A DNA stretch of 39,990 nucleotides, from NCBI GenBank assembly GCA_009760855.2, contig WPIO01000469.1, positions 1 through 39,990 of the forward strand. Direction: 5' to 3'. Source of the stretch: Cristatella mucedo (taxonomy: Eukaryota > Bryozoa > Phylactolaemata > Cristatellidae). Positions 1 to 11,507 of the stretch are shown piece after piece; within the stretch, counting starts at the first letter, position 1; each line of letters starts with the position of its first letter. A program made the translations under genes and the position numbers. The notes beneath the pieces are model-generated. The model did no database searches. It saw nothing but the letters and a program-made list of their open reading frames with translations, and was not told the origin of the DNA.

Positions 1-830
1 GTCGCACAATATCTAAACACTTTAAATCAACACGTCAAGTCATGCAGTCGCTCGGAGAGGAGTGCAGGCCTTGCTTTAGGCAATCGCACTTGAATAACTT
101 ATTTCGCTTGAGTTCGCAGCAGATCGCTGAATATTAAGACACCTCGATACTACTCGTTATATCGTGTGATGACTTGCTGCAGAGTGCTGATCCTTGCATT
201 AAGCCATTCACACTTGAATAGCTTATCTTGCATGGGTTCACAGCAGATCGCACAATATCTAGATACTTTAAATCAACCCGCCAGTGTGTGCAATAGTTTG
301 CAGCATAATGCAGCACCTTGCTTCAGGCAATCGCACTTGAATAACTCATTTCGCTTGAGTTTGCAGCAGATCGCTGAATATAAAGACACCTCGATACTGC
401 ACGTTATAGTGTGAGATAGCTTGCTGCAGAGTGCAGTGCCTAGCATTAGGCCATTCACACTTAACTAACCTACTTTGCATGAGATCACAGCAGATTGTAC
501 AATATCTAGATACTTTAAATCAACCCGTCAAGTCATGCAGTCGCTCGGAGAGGAGTGCAGGCCTTGCTTTAGGCAATCGCACATAAATAACTCATTTCGG
601 TCGAGTTTGCAGCAGATCGCTGAATATAAAGACACCTCGATACTGCTCGTTTTATCGTGTAAAACTTGCTGCAGATAGCGGCGCCTTGCATTAGGCCATT
701 AAAAATTGAATAACCTATTTTGCATGAGATCGCAGCAGATCACACAATATTTAGATACTTTAAATCAACCAGTCAGTGAGTGCAGCAGCTTGCATCAGAG
801 TGCAGCTCCTTGCTTTAGGCAATCGCACTA

Positions 831-866
831 GAATAACTCATTTCGCTTGAATAACTCATTTCGCTT
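831..866 (+). repeat. 18-bp direct duplication inside subunit A
   Basis: GAATAACTCATTTCGCTT occurs at 831-848 and again immediately at 849-866. The containing monomer is therefore about 264 bp instead of 246. The two copies are identical, so the event is recent or was made by replication slippage. It appears only once in the window and has not spread through the array. Confidence 0.95.
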
Positions 867-947
867 GAGTTTGCAGCAGATCGCTGAATATAAAGACACC
901 TCGATACTGCTCGTTATAGCGAGCGATAGCTTGCTGCAGAGTGCGGC

Positions 948-961
948 GCCTAGCATTAGGC
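948..961 (+). other. Short dyad at the start of subunit B (example)
   Basis: GCCTA (948-952), loop GCAT (953-956) and TAGGC (957-961) form a perfect 5-bp inverted repeat. The same element recurs in every B subunit that reads CCTAGCATTAGGC. The equivalent place in subunit A can pair GCCT with AGGC around TGCTTT (for example 25147-25160). Many B subunits read CCTTGCATTAGGC, which shortens the stem to 4 bp. A biological role is inference only. Confidence 0.55.
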
Positions 962-3090
962 CATTCACACTTGACTAACCTACTTTGCATGAGATCTCAG
1001 CTGATTGCACAATATCGAGATACTTTAAATCAACCCGTCAAGTCATGCAGTCGCTCGGAGAGGAGTGCAGGCCTTGCTTTAGGCAATCGCACATAAATAA
1101 CTCATTTCGGTCGAGTTTGCAGCAGATCCCAGAATGTAAAGACACTTCAATACTGCTTGTTATAGCGTGTGATAACTAGCCGCAGAGTGAGGCGCGTTGC
1201 ATTAGGCCCATTCACAATTGAATAGCTTATTTTGCATGAGTTCACAGCAGATCGCACAATATCTAGATACTTAAAATCAACCGGTCTAAGCATGCTGTAG
1301 CTCGGAGCAGAGTGCAGGCCTTGCTCTAGGCAATCGCACTTGAATAACTTATTTCGCTTGTGTTTGCAGCAGATCGCAGAATATGAAGACACCTCGATAC
1401 TACTCGTTATATCGTGTGATGACTTGCTGCAGAGTGCGGCGCCTAGGATTAGGTAGTTCACTCGTGAATAACCTACTTTGCAGGACTTCACTGCAGATCG
1501 CACAATATCTAGATACTTTAAATCAACCCGTTAAGTCATGCAGTCGCTGAGAGAGCAGTGCAGGCCTTGTTTTAGGCATTCGCACTGGATTACCTCATTT
1601 CGCTTAAGTTTGCTGGCAGATCGCAGGATATAAAGACACTTCGTAACTGCTCGTTATAGCGTGTGATAACTTGCTGCAGAGTGTGGTGCCTTACATTAGG
1701 CCATTCACACTTGAATATCTTATTTTGCATGAGTTCACAGCAGATCGCACAATATCTAGATACTTAAAATCAACCCGCCAGAGCGTGCAGTAGTTTGCAG
1801 CATAATGCAGCGCTTTGCTTCAGGCAATCGCACTTGAATAACTCATTTCGCTTGAGTTTGCAGCAGATCGCTGAATATAAAGACACCTCGATACTGGTCG
1901 TTATAGTGTGCCATAGCCTGCTGCAGAGAGAGGTGCCTAGCATTAGGCCAGTCACACTGAACTAACCTACTTCGCATGAGATCGCAGCAGATTGCACAAT
2001 ATCTAGGTACTTTAAATCAACCCGTCAAGTCATGCAGTCGGTCGGAGAGGAGTGCAGGCCTTGCTTTAGGCAATCACACTGGAATAACTCATTTCGCTTG
2101 AGTTTGCAGCAGATCCCAGAATGTAAAGACACTTCGATACTGCTCGTTATAGTCTGTGATGACTTGCAGCAGATTGCGGCGCCTTGCATTAGGCCATTCA
2201 CACTTGAATAGCTTATCTTGCATGAGTTCACAGCATATAGCACAATATCTAGATAATTTAAATCAACCCGCCAGAGCGTGGAGTAGTTTGCAGCATAATG
2301 CAGCTCCTAGATTCAGGCAATCGCACTTGAATAACTCATTTTGCTTGAGTTTGTAGCAAATGGCTAAATATAAAGACACTACGACACTGCTCTTCATAGC
2401 GTGTGATAACTTGCTGCATAGTGCTGCACCTTGCATTAGGCCATTTACACATGAATAGCTTATTTTGCATGAGTTCACAGCAGATCGCACAATATCTAGA
2501 TACTTAAAATCAACCCACCAGAGCGTGCAGTAGCTAACAGCAGAGTGCAGCTCCAAACTTTAGGCAATTGCACTTGAATAACTTATTTCGCTTGAGTTCG
2601 CAGCAGATCGCTAAATATTAGGTCACCTCGATACTACTCGTTATATCGTGTGATGACTTGCTGCAGAGTGAGTGCTGATCCTTGCAATAAGCCATTCATC
2701 CTTGAATAGCTGATTTTGCATTAGTCTACAGCAGATCGCAATATATCCAGATACTTTAAATCAACCCGCCAGAGTGTGCAGTAGTTTGCAGCATAATGCA
2801 GCGCCTTGCTTCAGGCAATCGCACTTGAATAACTCATTTCGATTGAGTTTGCAGCAGATCGCTGAATATAAAGACACCTCGATACTGCTCGTTATAGTGT
2901 GCGATAGCTTGCTGCAGAGTGCAGTGGCTAGCATTAGGCCATTCACACTTAACTAACCTACTTTGCATGAGATCGCAGCAGATTGCACAATATCTAGATA
3001 CTTTAAATCAACCCGTCAAGTCATGCAGTCGCTCGGAGAGGAGTGCAGGCCTTGCTTCAGGCAATCACACGTAAATAACTCATTTCGGTC

Positions 3091-3101
3091 AAGAGAGAGA
3101 G
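3091..3101 (+). repeat. Short GA expansion in subunit A
   Basis: Where related monomers read CGGTCGAGTTTGCAG, this one reads CGGTCAAGAGAGAGAGTTTG, a gain of about 8 bases of GA dinucleotide. The monomer spacing here is 253 bp. Slippage is the simple explanation. It is seen once only. Confidence 0.85.
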
Positions 3102-3745
3102 TTTGCAGCAGATCGCCTAATATAAAGACACCTCGATACTGCTCGTTATATCGTGTAAAACTTGCTGCAGAGTGCGGCGCCTAGCATTAGGTAGTTCACT
3201 CGTGAATAACCTACTTTGCAGGACTTCACAGCAGATCGCTCATTATCTTGATACTTTAAATCAACCCGTCAAGTCATGCAGGCGCTCGGAGAGCAGTGCA
3301 GGCCTTGTTTTAAGCAATCGCACTGGAATAACTCATTTCGCTTGTGTTTGCAGCTGATCGCAGAATATGAAGAAACCTCGATACTGCTCGTTATAGCATG
3401 TGACAACTTACTACAGATTTAGGCGCCTTGCATTAAGCCATTCACACTGGAATAGCTTATCTTGCATGAGTTCACAGCAGATCGCACAATATCTAGATAC
3501 TTTAAATCAACCCGCCAGAGCATGCAGTAGTTTGCAGCAGAGTGCAGCTCCTTGCTTTAGGCAATCTCACATGAATACCACATTTCGGTTAAGTTTGATG
3601 CAGATCGCTAAATATTAATACACCTCGATACTGCTCGTTATATCGTGTGATTACTTGTTGCAGATTGCGGGGCCTAGCTTTAGGCCACTCACACTTGAAA
3701 AGCTTATCTTGCATGAGTTCACAGCAGATCGCACAATATCTAGAT

Positions 3746-4485
3746 ACTTTAAATCAACCCGCCAGAGCGTGCAGTAGTTTGCAGCATAATGCAGCGCTTT
3801 GCTTCAGGCAATCGCACTTGAATAACTTATTTCGCTTGAGTTTGCAGCAGATCGCTGAATATAAAGACACCTCGATACTGGTCGTTATAGTGTGCCATAG
3901 CTTGCTGCAGAGAGAGGTGCCTAGCATTAGGCCAGTTACACTGAACTAACCTACTTCGCATGAGATCGCAGCAGATTGCACAATATCTAGATACTTTAAA
4001 TCAACCCGTCAAGTCATGCAGTCGGTCGGAGAGGAGTGCAGACCTTGCTTTAGGCAATCACACTGGAATAACTCATTTCGCTTGAGTTTGCAGCAGATCC
4101 CAGAATGTAAAGACACTTCGATACTGCTCGTTATAGTGTGTGATGACTTGCAGCAGATTGCGGCGCTTTGCATTAGGCCATTCACACTTGAATATCTTAT
4201 TTTGCATGAGTTCACAGCAGATCGCACAATATCTAGATACTTTAAATCAACCCGCCAGAGCGTGGAGTAATTTGCAGCATAATGCAGCTCCTAGATTCAG
4301 GCAATCGCACTTGAATAACTCATTTCGCTTGAGTTCGCAGCAGATCACTGAATATTAAGACACCTCGATACTACTTGTTATATCGTGTGATGACTTGCTG
4401 CAGAGTGCTGATCTTTGCATTAAGCCATTCACACTTGAATAGCTGATTTTGCATTAGTCTACAGCAGATCATACAATATCTAGAT
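3746..4485 (+). repeat. Trimer higher-order unit, copy 1 (740 bp)
   Basis: Three monomers (landmarks 3746, 3993, 4239) repeat in the next three (4486, 4733, 4979) with a constant ~740-bp offset. Both copies contain GTGCCATAGCTTGCTGCAG, a GAGAGAGGTGCC segment, and TGCAGTCGGTCGGAGAGG. The middle part (about 4009-4227) is identical, by eye, to 4749-4967. A related but more diverged run lies at 1762-2501. Confidence 0.85.
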
Positions 4486-5224
4486 ACTTTAAATCAACCC
4501 GCCAGTGTGTGCAGTAGTTTGCAGCATAATGCAGCACCTTGCTTCAGGCAATCCCACTTTAGTAACTCATTTCGCTTAAGTTTGCAGCAGATCGCTAAAT
4601 ATAAAGACACCTCGATACTGGTCGTTATAGTGTGCCATAGCTTGCTGCAGAGAGAGGTGCCTAGCATTAGGCCAGTCACACTGAACTAACCTACTTCTCA
4701 TGAGATCGCAGCAGATTGCACAATATCTAGATACTTTAAATCAACCCGTCAAGTCATGCAGTCGGTCGGAGAGGAGTGCAGACCTTGCTTTAGGCAATCA
4801 CACTGGAATAACTCATTTCGCTTGAGTTTGCAGCAGATCCCAGAATGTAAAGACACTTCGATACTGCTCGTTATAGTGTGTGATGACTTGCAGCAGATTG
4901 CGGCGCTTTGCATTAGGCCATTCACACTTGAATATCTTATTTTGCATGAGTTCACAGCAGATCGCACAATATCTAGATACTTTAAATCAACCCGTCAAAG
5001 CATGCAATAGCCCGGAGCAGAGTGCTGGCCTAGATTTAGGCAATCGCTCTGGAATAACTCATTTCGCTTAAGTTTGCAGCAGATCCTGGAATGTAAAGAC
5101 ACTTAAATACTGCTCGTTATAGCGTGTGATAACTTGCCGCAGAGTGCGGCACCTAGCATAAGTCCATTCACACTTAAATAACCTACTAGGCATGAGATCG
5201 CAGGTCATCGCACAATATCTGGAT
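4486..5224 (+). repeat. Trimer higher-order unit, copy 2 (739 bp)
   Basis: This is a tandem duplicate of 3746-4485. The match is strong through about 4985 and then breaks: the first copy continues with GCCAGAGCGTGGAG while this one continues with GTCAAAGCATGCAATAGCCC. The duplication therefore ends within a monomer, as expected of unequal exchange between misaligned monomers. Confidence 0.83.
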
Positions 5225-7442
5225 ACTTTAAATCAACCCGTCAAGTCATGCAGTCGCTCGGAGAGGAGTGCAGGCCTTGCTTTAGGCAATCGCTCTGGAA
5301 TAACTCATTTCGCTTGAGTTCGCAGCAGATCGCTGAATATTAAAACACCTCGATACTACTCGTTATATCGTGTGATGACTTGCTGCAGAATGCTGCGCCT
5401 AGCATTAGGTAGTTCACTCGTGAATAACCTACTTTGCAGGACTTCACAGCAGATCGCACAATATCAAAATACTTTAAATCAACCCGTAAAGTCATGCAGT
5501 CGCTCGGTGCAGAGTGCAGGCCTTGCTTTAGGCAATCGCACTTGAATAACTTATTTCGCTTGTGTTTGCAGCAGATCGCAGAATATTAAGACACCTCGAT
5601 ACTGCTCGTTATAGCGTGTGACAACTTGCTACAGAGTGAGGCGCCTTGCATTAAGCCATTCAAACTGGAATAGCTTATCTTGCATGAGTTCACAGCAGAT
5701 CGCACAATATCTAGATACTTTAAATCAACCCGCCAGAGCGTGGAGTAGTTTGCAGCATAATGCAGTTCCTAGATTCAGGCAATCGCACTTGAATAACTCA
5801 TTTTGCTTGAGTTTGCAGCAAATCGCTAAATATAAAGACACTTCAATACTGCTCGTTATAGCGTGTGATAACTAGCAGCAGAATGCCGCACCTTGCAATA
5901 AGCCATTCACACTTGAATAACCTACTTTGCATGAGATCTCAGCTGATTGCACAATATCTAGATACTTTTAAATCTACCCGTCTAACCGTGCGGTAGCTTG
6001 AAGCTGAGTGCCGCTCCTTGGTTTAGGCAAAGGCACTTCAATAACTCATTTCGCTTAAGTTTGCAGCAGATCGCTGAATATAAAGATAATTCGATACTGC
6101 TCGTTATTGCGTGTAATAACTTGCTCAAGAGTGGGGCGCCTTGCATTAAGCCATGCACACTTGAATAGCTTATTTTGCATGTTTTCGCAGCAGATCGCAC
6201 AATATCAAAATACTTTAAATCAACCCGTCAAGTCATGCAGTCGCTCGGAGCAGAGTGCAGGCCTTGCTTTAGGCAATCGCACTTGAATAACTTATTTCGC
6301 TTGTGTTTGCAGCAGATCGCATAATATGAAGACACCTCGATACTGCTCGTTATAGCGTGTGACAACTTGCTACAGAGTGAGGCGCATTGCATTAAGCTAT
6401 TCACACTTGAATAGCTTATCTTGCATGAGTTCACAGCAGATCGCACAATATCTAGATACTTTAAATCAACCCGCCAGAGCGTGCAGTAGTTTTCAGCAGA
6501 GTGCAGCTCCTTGCTTTAGGCAATCGCACATGAATACCACATTTCGGTTAAGTTTGCTGCCGATCGCTGGATATAACGAACCCCGATACTGCTCGTTATA
6601 TCGTGTGATAACTTGCTGCAGATTCCGGCGCCTAGCATTAGGCCATTCACACTTAAATAGCTTATGTTGCATGAGTTCACAGCAGATCGCACAATATCTA
6701 GATACTTAAAATTAACCCGCCAGAGAGTGCAGTAGCTAACAGCAGAGTGCAGATCCTTGCTTTAGGCAATTGCACTTGAAAAACTCTTTTTGTTGAGTTC
6801 GCAGCAGATCGCTGAATATTAAGTCACCTCGATACTACTCGTTATATCGTGTGATCACTTGCTGCAGAGTGCGGCGCCTTGCATTAGGTAGTTCACTCGT
6901 GAATAACCTACTTTGCAGGACTTCACAGCAGATCGCACAATATCTAGATACTTTAAATCAAACCGTCAAGTCATGCAGTCGCTCGGAGAGCAGTGCAGGC
7001 CTTGTTTTAGGCAATCGCACTGGAATAACTCATCTCGCTTGTGTTTGCTGGCAGATCGCAGAATATAAAGACACTTCGATACTGCTCGTTATAGCGTGGG
7101 ATAACTTGCTGCAGAGTGCGGCACCGAGCATTAGGCCATTTATACTTGAATAGCTTATTTTCCAAGAGTTCACAGCAGATCCCACAATATCTAGATACTT
7201 TAAATTAACCAATCAAGGCATGCAGTAGCCCGGAGCAGAGTGCTAGCCTTGCTTTAGGCAATCGCACTGGATTAACTCATTTCGCTTGAGTTTGCAGCAG
7301 ATCCCAGAATGTAAAGACACTACAATACTGCTCGTTATTGCGTGTGACAACTTGCCTCAGAGTGCGGCACCTAGCATAAGTCCAGTCACACGAAAATAGC
7401 CTACTAGGCATGAGATCGCAGCTCATCGCACAATATCTGGAT
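5225..7442 (+). repeat. K block, copy 1 (9 monomers)
   Basis: The ordered B-core variants are TCTGGATAC, TCAAAATAC, TCTAGATAC, CTTTTAAATC, TCAAAATAC, TCTAGATAC, ACTTAAAATTAAC and two ordinary cores, followed by TCTGGATAC at 7443. The same order occurs in K copy 2 with offsets of 3574, then ~3820, then 4065 bp. The steps mean that copy 1 lacks two single monomers present in copy 2 (those with landmarks at 9291 and 11016, both of the GCATGTTTTCAC type). Confidence 0.78.
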
Positions 7443-8798
7443 ACTTTATATCAACCCGTCAAGTCATGCAGTCGCTCGGAGAGGAGTGAAGGCCTTACTT
7501 TAGGCAATCACACTTGAATAACTTATTTCGCTTGAGTTCGCAGAAGATCGCTGAATATTAAAATACCTCGATACTACTCGTTATATTGTGTGATGACTTG
7601 CTGCAGAGTGCTGCGCCTAGCATTAGGTAGTTCACTCGTGAATAACCTACTTTGCAGGACTTCACAGCAGATCGCAAAATATCAAAATACTTTAAATCAA
7701 CCCGTAAAGTCATGCAGTCGCTCGGAGCAGAGTGCAGGCCTTGCTTTAGGCAATCGCACTTGAATAACTTATTTCGCTTATGTTTGCAGCCGATCGCAGA
7801 ATATGTAAATACTTTAAATCAAACCGCCAGAGCGTGCAGTAGTTTGCAGCATAATGCAGCTCCTTGCTTCTGGCAATAGCACTCGAATAACTTATTTCGC
7901 TTTAGAATGCAGCAGATCGCGGAATTTAAAGACACCTCGATACTGCTCGTTATAGCGTGTGACAACTTTCTACAGAGTGAGGCGCCTTGCATTAAGCCAT
8001 TCACAGTTGAATAGCTTATCTTGCATGAGTTCACAGCAGATCGCACAATTTCTAGATCCTTTAAATCAACCCTCCAGAGCTTGCAGTTGTATGCAGCAGA
8101 GTGCAGCTCCTTGGTTTAGGCGATCGCACATTAATACCACATTTCGGTAAAGTTTGCTGCAGATCGCTGGATATAAAGACACCCCGATACTACTCGTTAT
8201 ATCGTGTGATAACTTGCTTCAGATTGCGGCGCCTAGCATTAGGCCATTCACACTTGAATAGCTTATCTTGCATGAGTTCACAGCAGATTGCACAATATCT
8301 AGATACTTAAAATCAACCCGCCAGAGCGTGCAGTAGCTAACAGCAGAGTGCAGCTCATTGCTTTAGGCAATTGCACTCAAATAACTCATTTCGCTTGCAT
8401 TCGCAGCAGATCGCTGAATATTAAGTCACCTCGATACTACTCGTTATATCGTGTGATGACTTGCTGCAGAGTGCTGCTCTTAGCATTAGGTAGTTCAAAT
8501 GTGAATAACCTACTTTGCAGGACTTCACAGCGGATCGCACAATATCTAGATACTTTAAATAAACCCGTCAAGCCATGCAGTCGCTCGGAGAGCAGTGCAG
8601 GCCTTGTTATAGGCAATCGCACTGAAATAACTCATTTCGCTTGAGTTTGCGGGCAGATCTCAGAATATAAAGACACTTCGATACTGCTCGTTATAGCTTG
8701 TGATGACTTGCTGCAGAGTGCGGCACCTAGCATAAGTCCATTCACACTTAAATAACCTACTAGGCATGAGATCGCAGCTCGTCGCACAATATCTGGAT
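7443..8798 (+). repeat. H block, copy 1 (short form)
   Basis: This block carries the H signature: a 122-bp hybrid half-unit ending at 7810, then a monomer with core CTAGATCCTTT (8058), then one with ACTTAAAAT (8305). Compared with later H blocks it lacks the ACTTAAAAT and TGTAAATAC monomers before the half-unit; a TCAAAATAC monomer at 7689 leads directly into it. Confidence 0.75.
7689..7810 (+). repeat. Hybrid half-unit 1 (122 bp), A/B phase slip
   Basis: Landmark spacing is 122 bp instead of 246. The unit has the 3' part of a B subunit and the 5' part of an A subunit. At about 7792-7811 the A sequence GATCGCAGAATAT passes straight into the B core TGTAAATACTTTAAAT. A and B share GATCGCANAATAT, so this is the expected product of pairing A with B out of phase. 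Confidence 0.9.
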
Positions 8799-11507
8799 AC
8801 TTTAAATCAACCCGTCAAGTCATGCAGTCGCTCGGAGAGGAGTGCAGGCCTTGCTTTAGGCAATCGCTCTGGAATAACTCATTTCGCTTGAGTTCGCAGC
8901 AGATCGCTGAATATTAAAACACCTCGATACTACTCGTTATATCGTGTGATGACTTGCTGCAGAATGCTGTGCCTAGCATTAGGTAGTTCACTCGTGAATA
9001 ACCTTCTTTGCAGGACTTCACAGCAGATCGCACAACATCAAAATACTTTAAATCGACCCGTAAAGTCATGCAGTCGTTCGGAGCAGAGTGCAGGCCTTGC
9101 TTTAGGCAATCGCACTTGAATAACTTATTTCGCTTGTGTTTGCAGCAGATCGCAGAATATGAAGACACCTCGATACTGCTCGTTATAGCGTGTAATAACT
9201 TGCTCTAGAGTGGGGCGCCTTGCATTAAGCCATGCACACTTGAATAGCTGATTTTGCATGTTTTCACAGCAGATCGCACAATATCTAGATACTTTAAATC
9301 AACCAGTCCAGTCATGCAGTCGCTCAGAGAGGAGTGCAGGCCTTGCTTTAGGCAATCGCACTTGAATAACTCATTTCGCTTGTGTTTGCAGCAGATGGCA
9401 GAATATGAAGACACCTCGATACTGCTCGTTTTAGCGTGTGACAACTTGCTACAGAGTGAGGCGCCTTGCATTAAGCCATTCACACTGGAATAGCTTACCT
9501 TGCATGAGTTCACAGCAGATCGCACAATATCTAGATACTTTAAATCAACCCGCCAGAGCGTGAAGTAGTTTGCAGCATAATGCAGCTCCTAGATTCAGGC
9601 AATCGCACTTGAATAGCTCATTTTGCTTGAGTTTGCAGCAAATTGCTAAATATAAAGACACTTCGATACTGCTCGTTATAGCCTGTGATAACTAGCAGCA
9701 GAGTGCCGCGCCTTGCAATAAGCCATTCACACTTGAATAACCTACTTTGCATGAGATCTTAGCAGAATGCACAATATCTAGATACTTTTAAATCTACCCG
9801 TCTAGCCGTGCGGTAGCTTAAAGCTGAGTGCCGCTCCTTGGTTTAGGCAAACGCACTTCAATAACTCATTTCGCTTAAGTTTGCAGCAGATCGCGGAATA
9901 TAAAGATACCTCGATACTGCTCGTTATTGCGTGTAATAACTTGCTCTAGAGTGGGGCGCCTTGCATTAGGCCAAGCACACTTGAATAGCTTATTTTGCAT
10001 GTTTTCACAGCAGATCGCACAATATCAAAATACTTTAAATCAACCCGTCAAGTCATGCAGTCGCTCGGAGCAGAGTGCAGGCCTTGTTTTAGGCAATCGC
10101 ACTGGAATAACAATTTCGCTTGTGTTTGCAGCAGATCGCAGAATATGAAGACACCTCGATACTGCTCGTTATTGCGTGTGACAACTTGCTACAGAGTGAG
10201 GCGCCTTGCATTAGGCCATTCACACTTGAATAGCTTATCTTGCATGAGTTCACAGCAGATCGCACAATATCTAGATACTTTAAATCAACCCGCCAGAGCG
10301 TGCAGTAGTTTGCAGCAGAGTGCAGCTCCTTGCTTTAGGCAATCGCACATGAATACCACATTTCGGTTAACTTTGCTGCAGATCGCTGGATATAACGAAC
10401 CCCGATACTGCTCGTTATATCGTGTGGTAACTTGCTGCAGATTGCTGCGCCTAGCAATAGGCCATTCACACTTGAATAGCTTATGTTGCATGAGTTCACA
10501 GCAGATCGCACAATATCTAGATACTTAAAATTAACCCGCCAGAGCGTGCAGTAGCTAACAGCAGAGTGCAGCTCCTTGCTTTAGGCAATATCACTTGACT
10601 AACTCATTTCGTTGAGTTCGCAGCAGATCGCTGAATATTAAGTCACCTCGATACTACTCGTTATATCGTGCGATCACTTGCTGCAGAGTGCGGCGCCTAG
10701 CATTAGGTAGTTCACTCGTGAATAACCTACTTTGCAGGACTTCACCGCAGATCGCACAATATCTAGATACTTTAAATCGACCCGTCAAGTCATGCAGTCG
10801 CTCGGAGAGCAGTGCAGGCCTTGTTTTAGGCAATCGCACTGGAATAACTCATCTCCCATGAGTTTGCTGGCAGGTCGCAGAATATAAAGACACTTCGATA
10901 CTGCTCGTTATAGCGTGTAATAACTTGCTTCAGAGTGCCGAGCTTTGCATTAAGCCATTTACACTTGAATAGCTTAATTTGCATGTTTTCACAGCAGATC
11001 GCACAATATCTAGATACTTTAAATCATTTCGTCAAGTCATACAGTCGCTCGGAGAGGAGTGCAGGCCTTGCTTTAGGCAATCGCACTTGAATAACTTATT
11101 TCGCTTGAGTTTGCAGCGGATCGCAGAATTTAAAGACCCCTCGACACTGCTCGTTTTAGCGTGTGATAACTTGCTTTAGAGTGCGGCTCCGAGCATTAGG
11201 CCATTTACACTTGAATAGCTTATTTTCTAAGAGTTCACAGCAGATCGCACAATATCTAGATACTTTAAATCAACCCATCAAGGCATGCAGTAGCCCGGAT
11301 CAGAGTGCTAGCCTTGCTTTAGGCAATCGCACTGGAATAACTCATTTCGCTTGAGTGTGCAGCAGACCCCAGAATGTAAAGACACTACAATACTGCTCGT
11401 TATTGCGTGTGACAACTTGCCGCAGAGTGCGGCACCTAGCATAAGTCCAGTCACACTAAAATAACCTACTAGGCATGAGATCGCAGCTCATAGCACAATA
11501 TCTGGAT
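8799..11507 (+). repeat. K block, copy 2 (11 monomers, ~2.7 kb)
   Basis: The landmarks are 8799 (TCTGGATAC), 9045 (TCAAAATAC), 9291 (GCATGTTTTCAC type), 9537, 9784 (CTTTTAAATC), 10032 (TCAAAATAC), 10277, 10523 (ACTTAAAATTAAC), 10769, 11016 (GCATGTTTTCAC), 11262 (CTAAGAGTTCAC) and 11508. The same series recurs at 33186-35897 with offsets of 24387-24390 bp throughout. It contains the longest plus-strand chance reading frame in the window (9995-10528), an effect of the multiple-of-three period. Confidence 0.82.

Larger units (their letters stand above)
1..5224. repeat. Left domain: distinct variant set, irregular higher-order order
   Basis: About 21 monomers share characters that are rare further right: B halves with CATGAGATCGCAGCAGATTG after CCTACT, A halves with CATTTCGGTCGAGTTTG, and segments reading GTGCGATAGCTTGCTGC or GTGCCATAGCTTGCTGC. 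Similar monomer runs recur within the domain: landmarks at 265 and 512 match those at 2753 and 3000 with a constant offset of 2488 bp. The run at 1762-2501 resembles the trimers at 3746-5224. B halves of this domain type reappear once far to the right, around 29880. This looks like an older or separately evolving segment of the same satellite. Confidence 0.72.

Noticed and set aside
9995-10528. 177-codon plus-strand reading frame as a gene
   Set aside because: It is again a translation of the repeat that stays open only because the period is a multiple of three. It lacks homology to any family I recognise, and its equivalents elsewhere are cut into 60-116 codon pieces.
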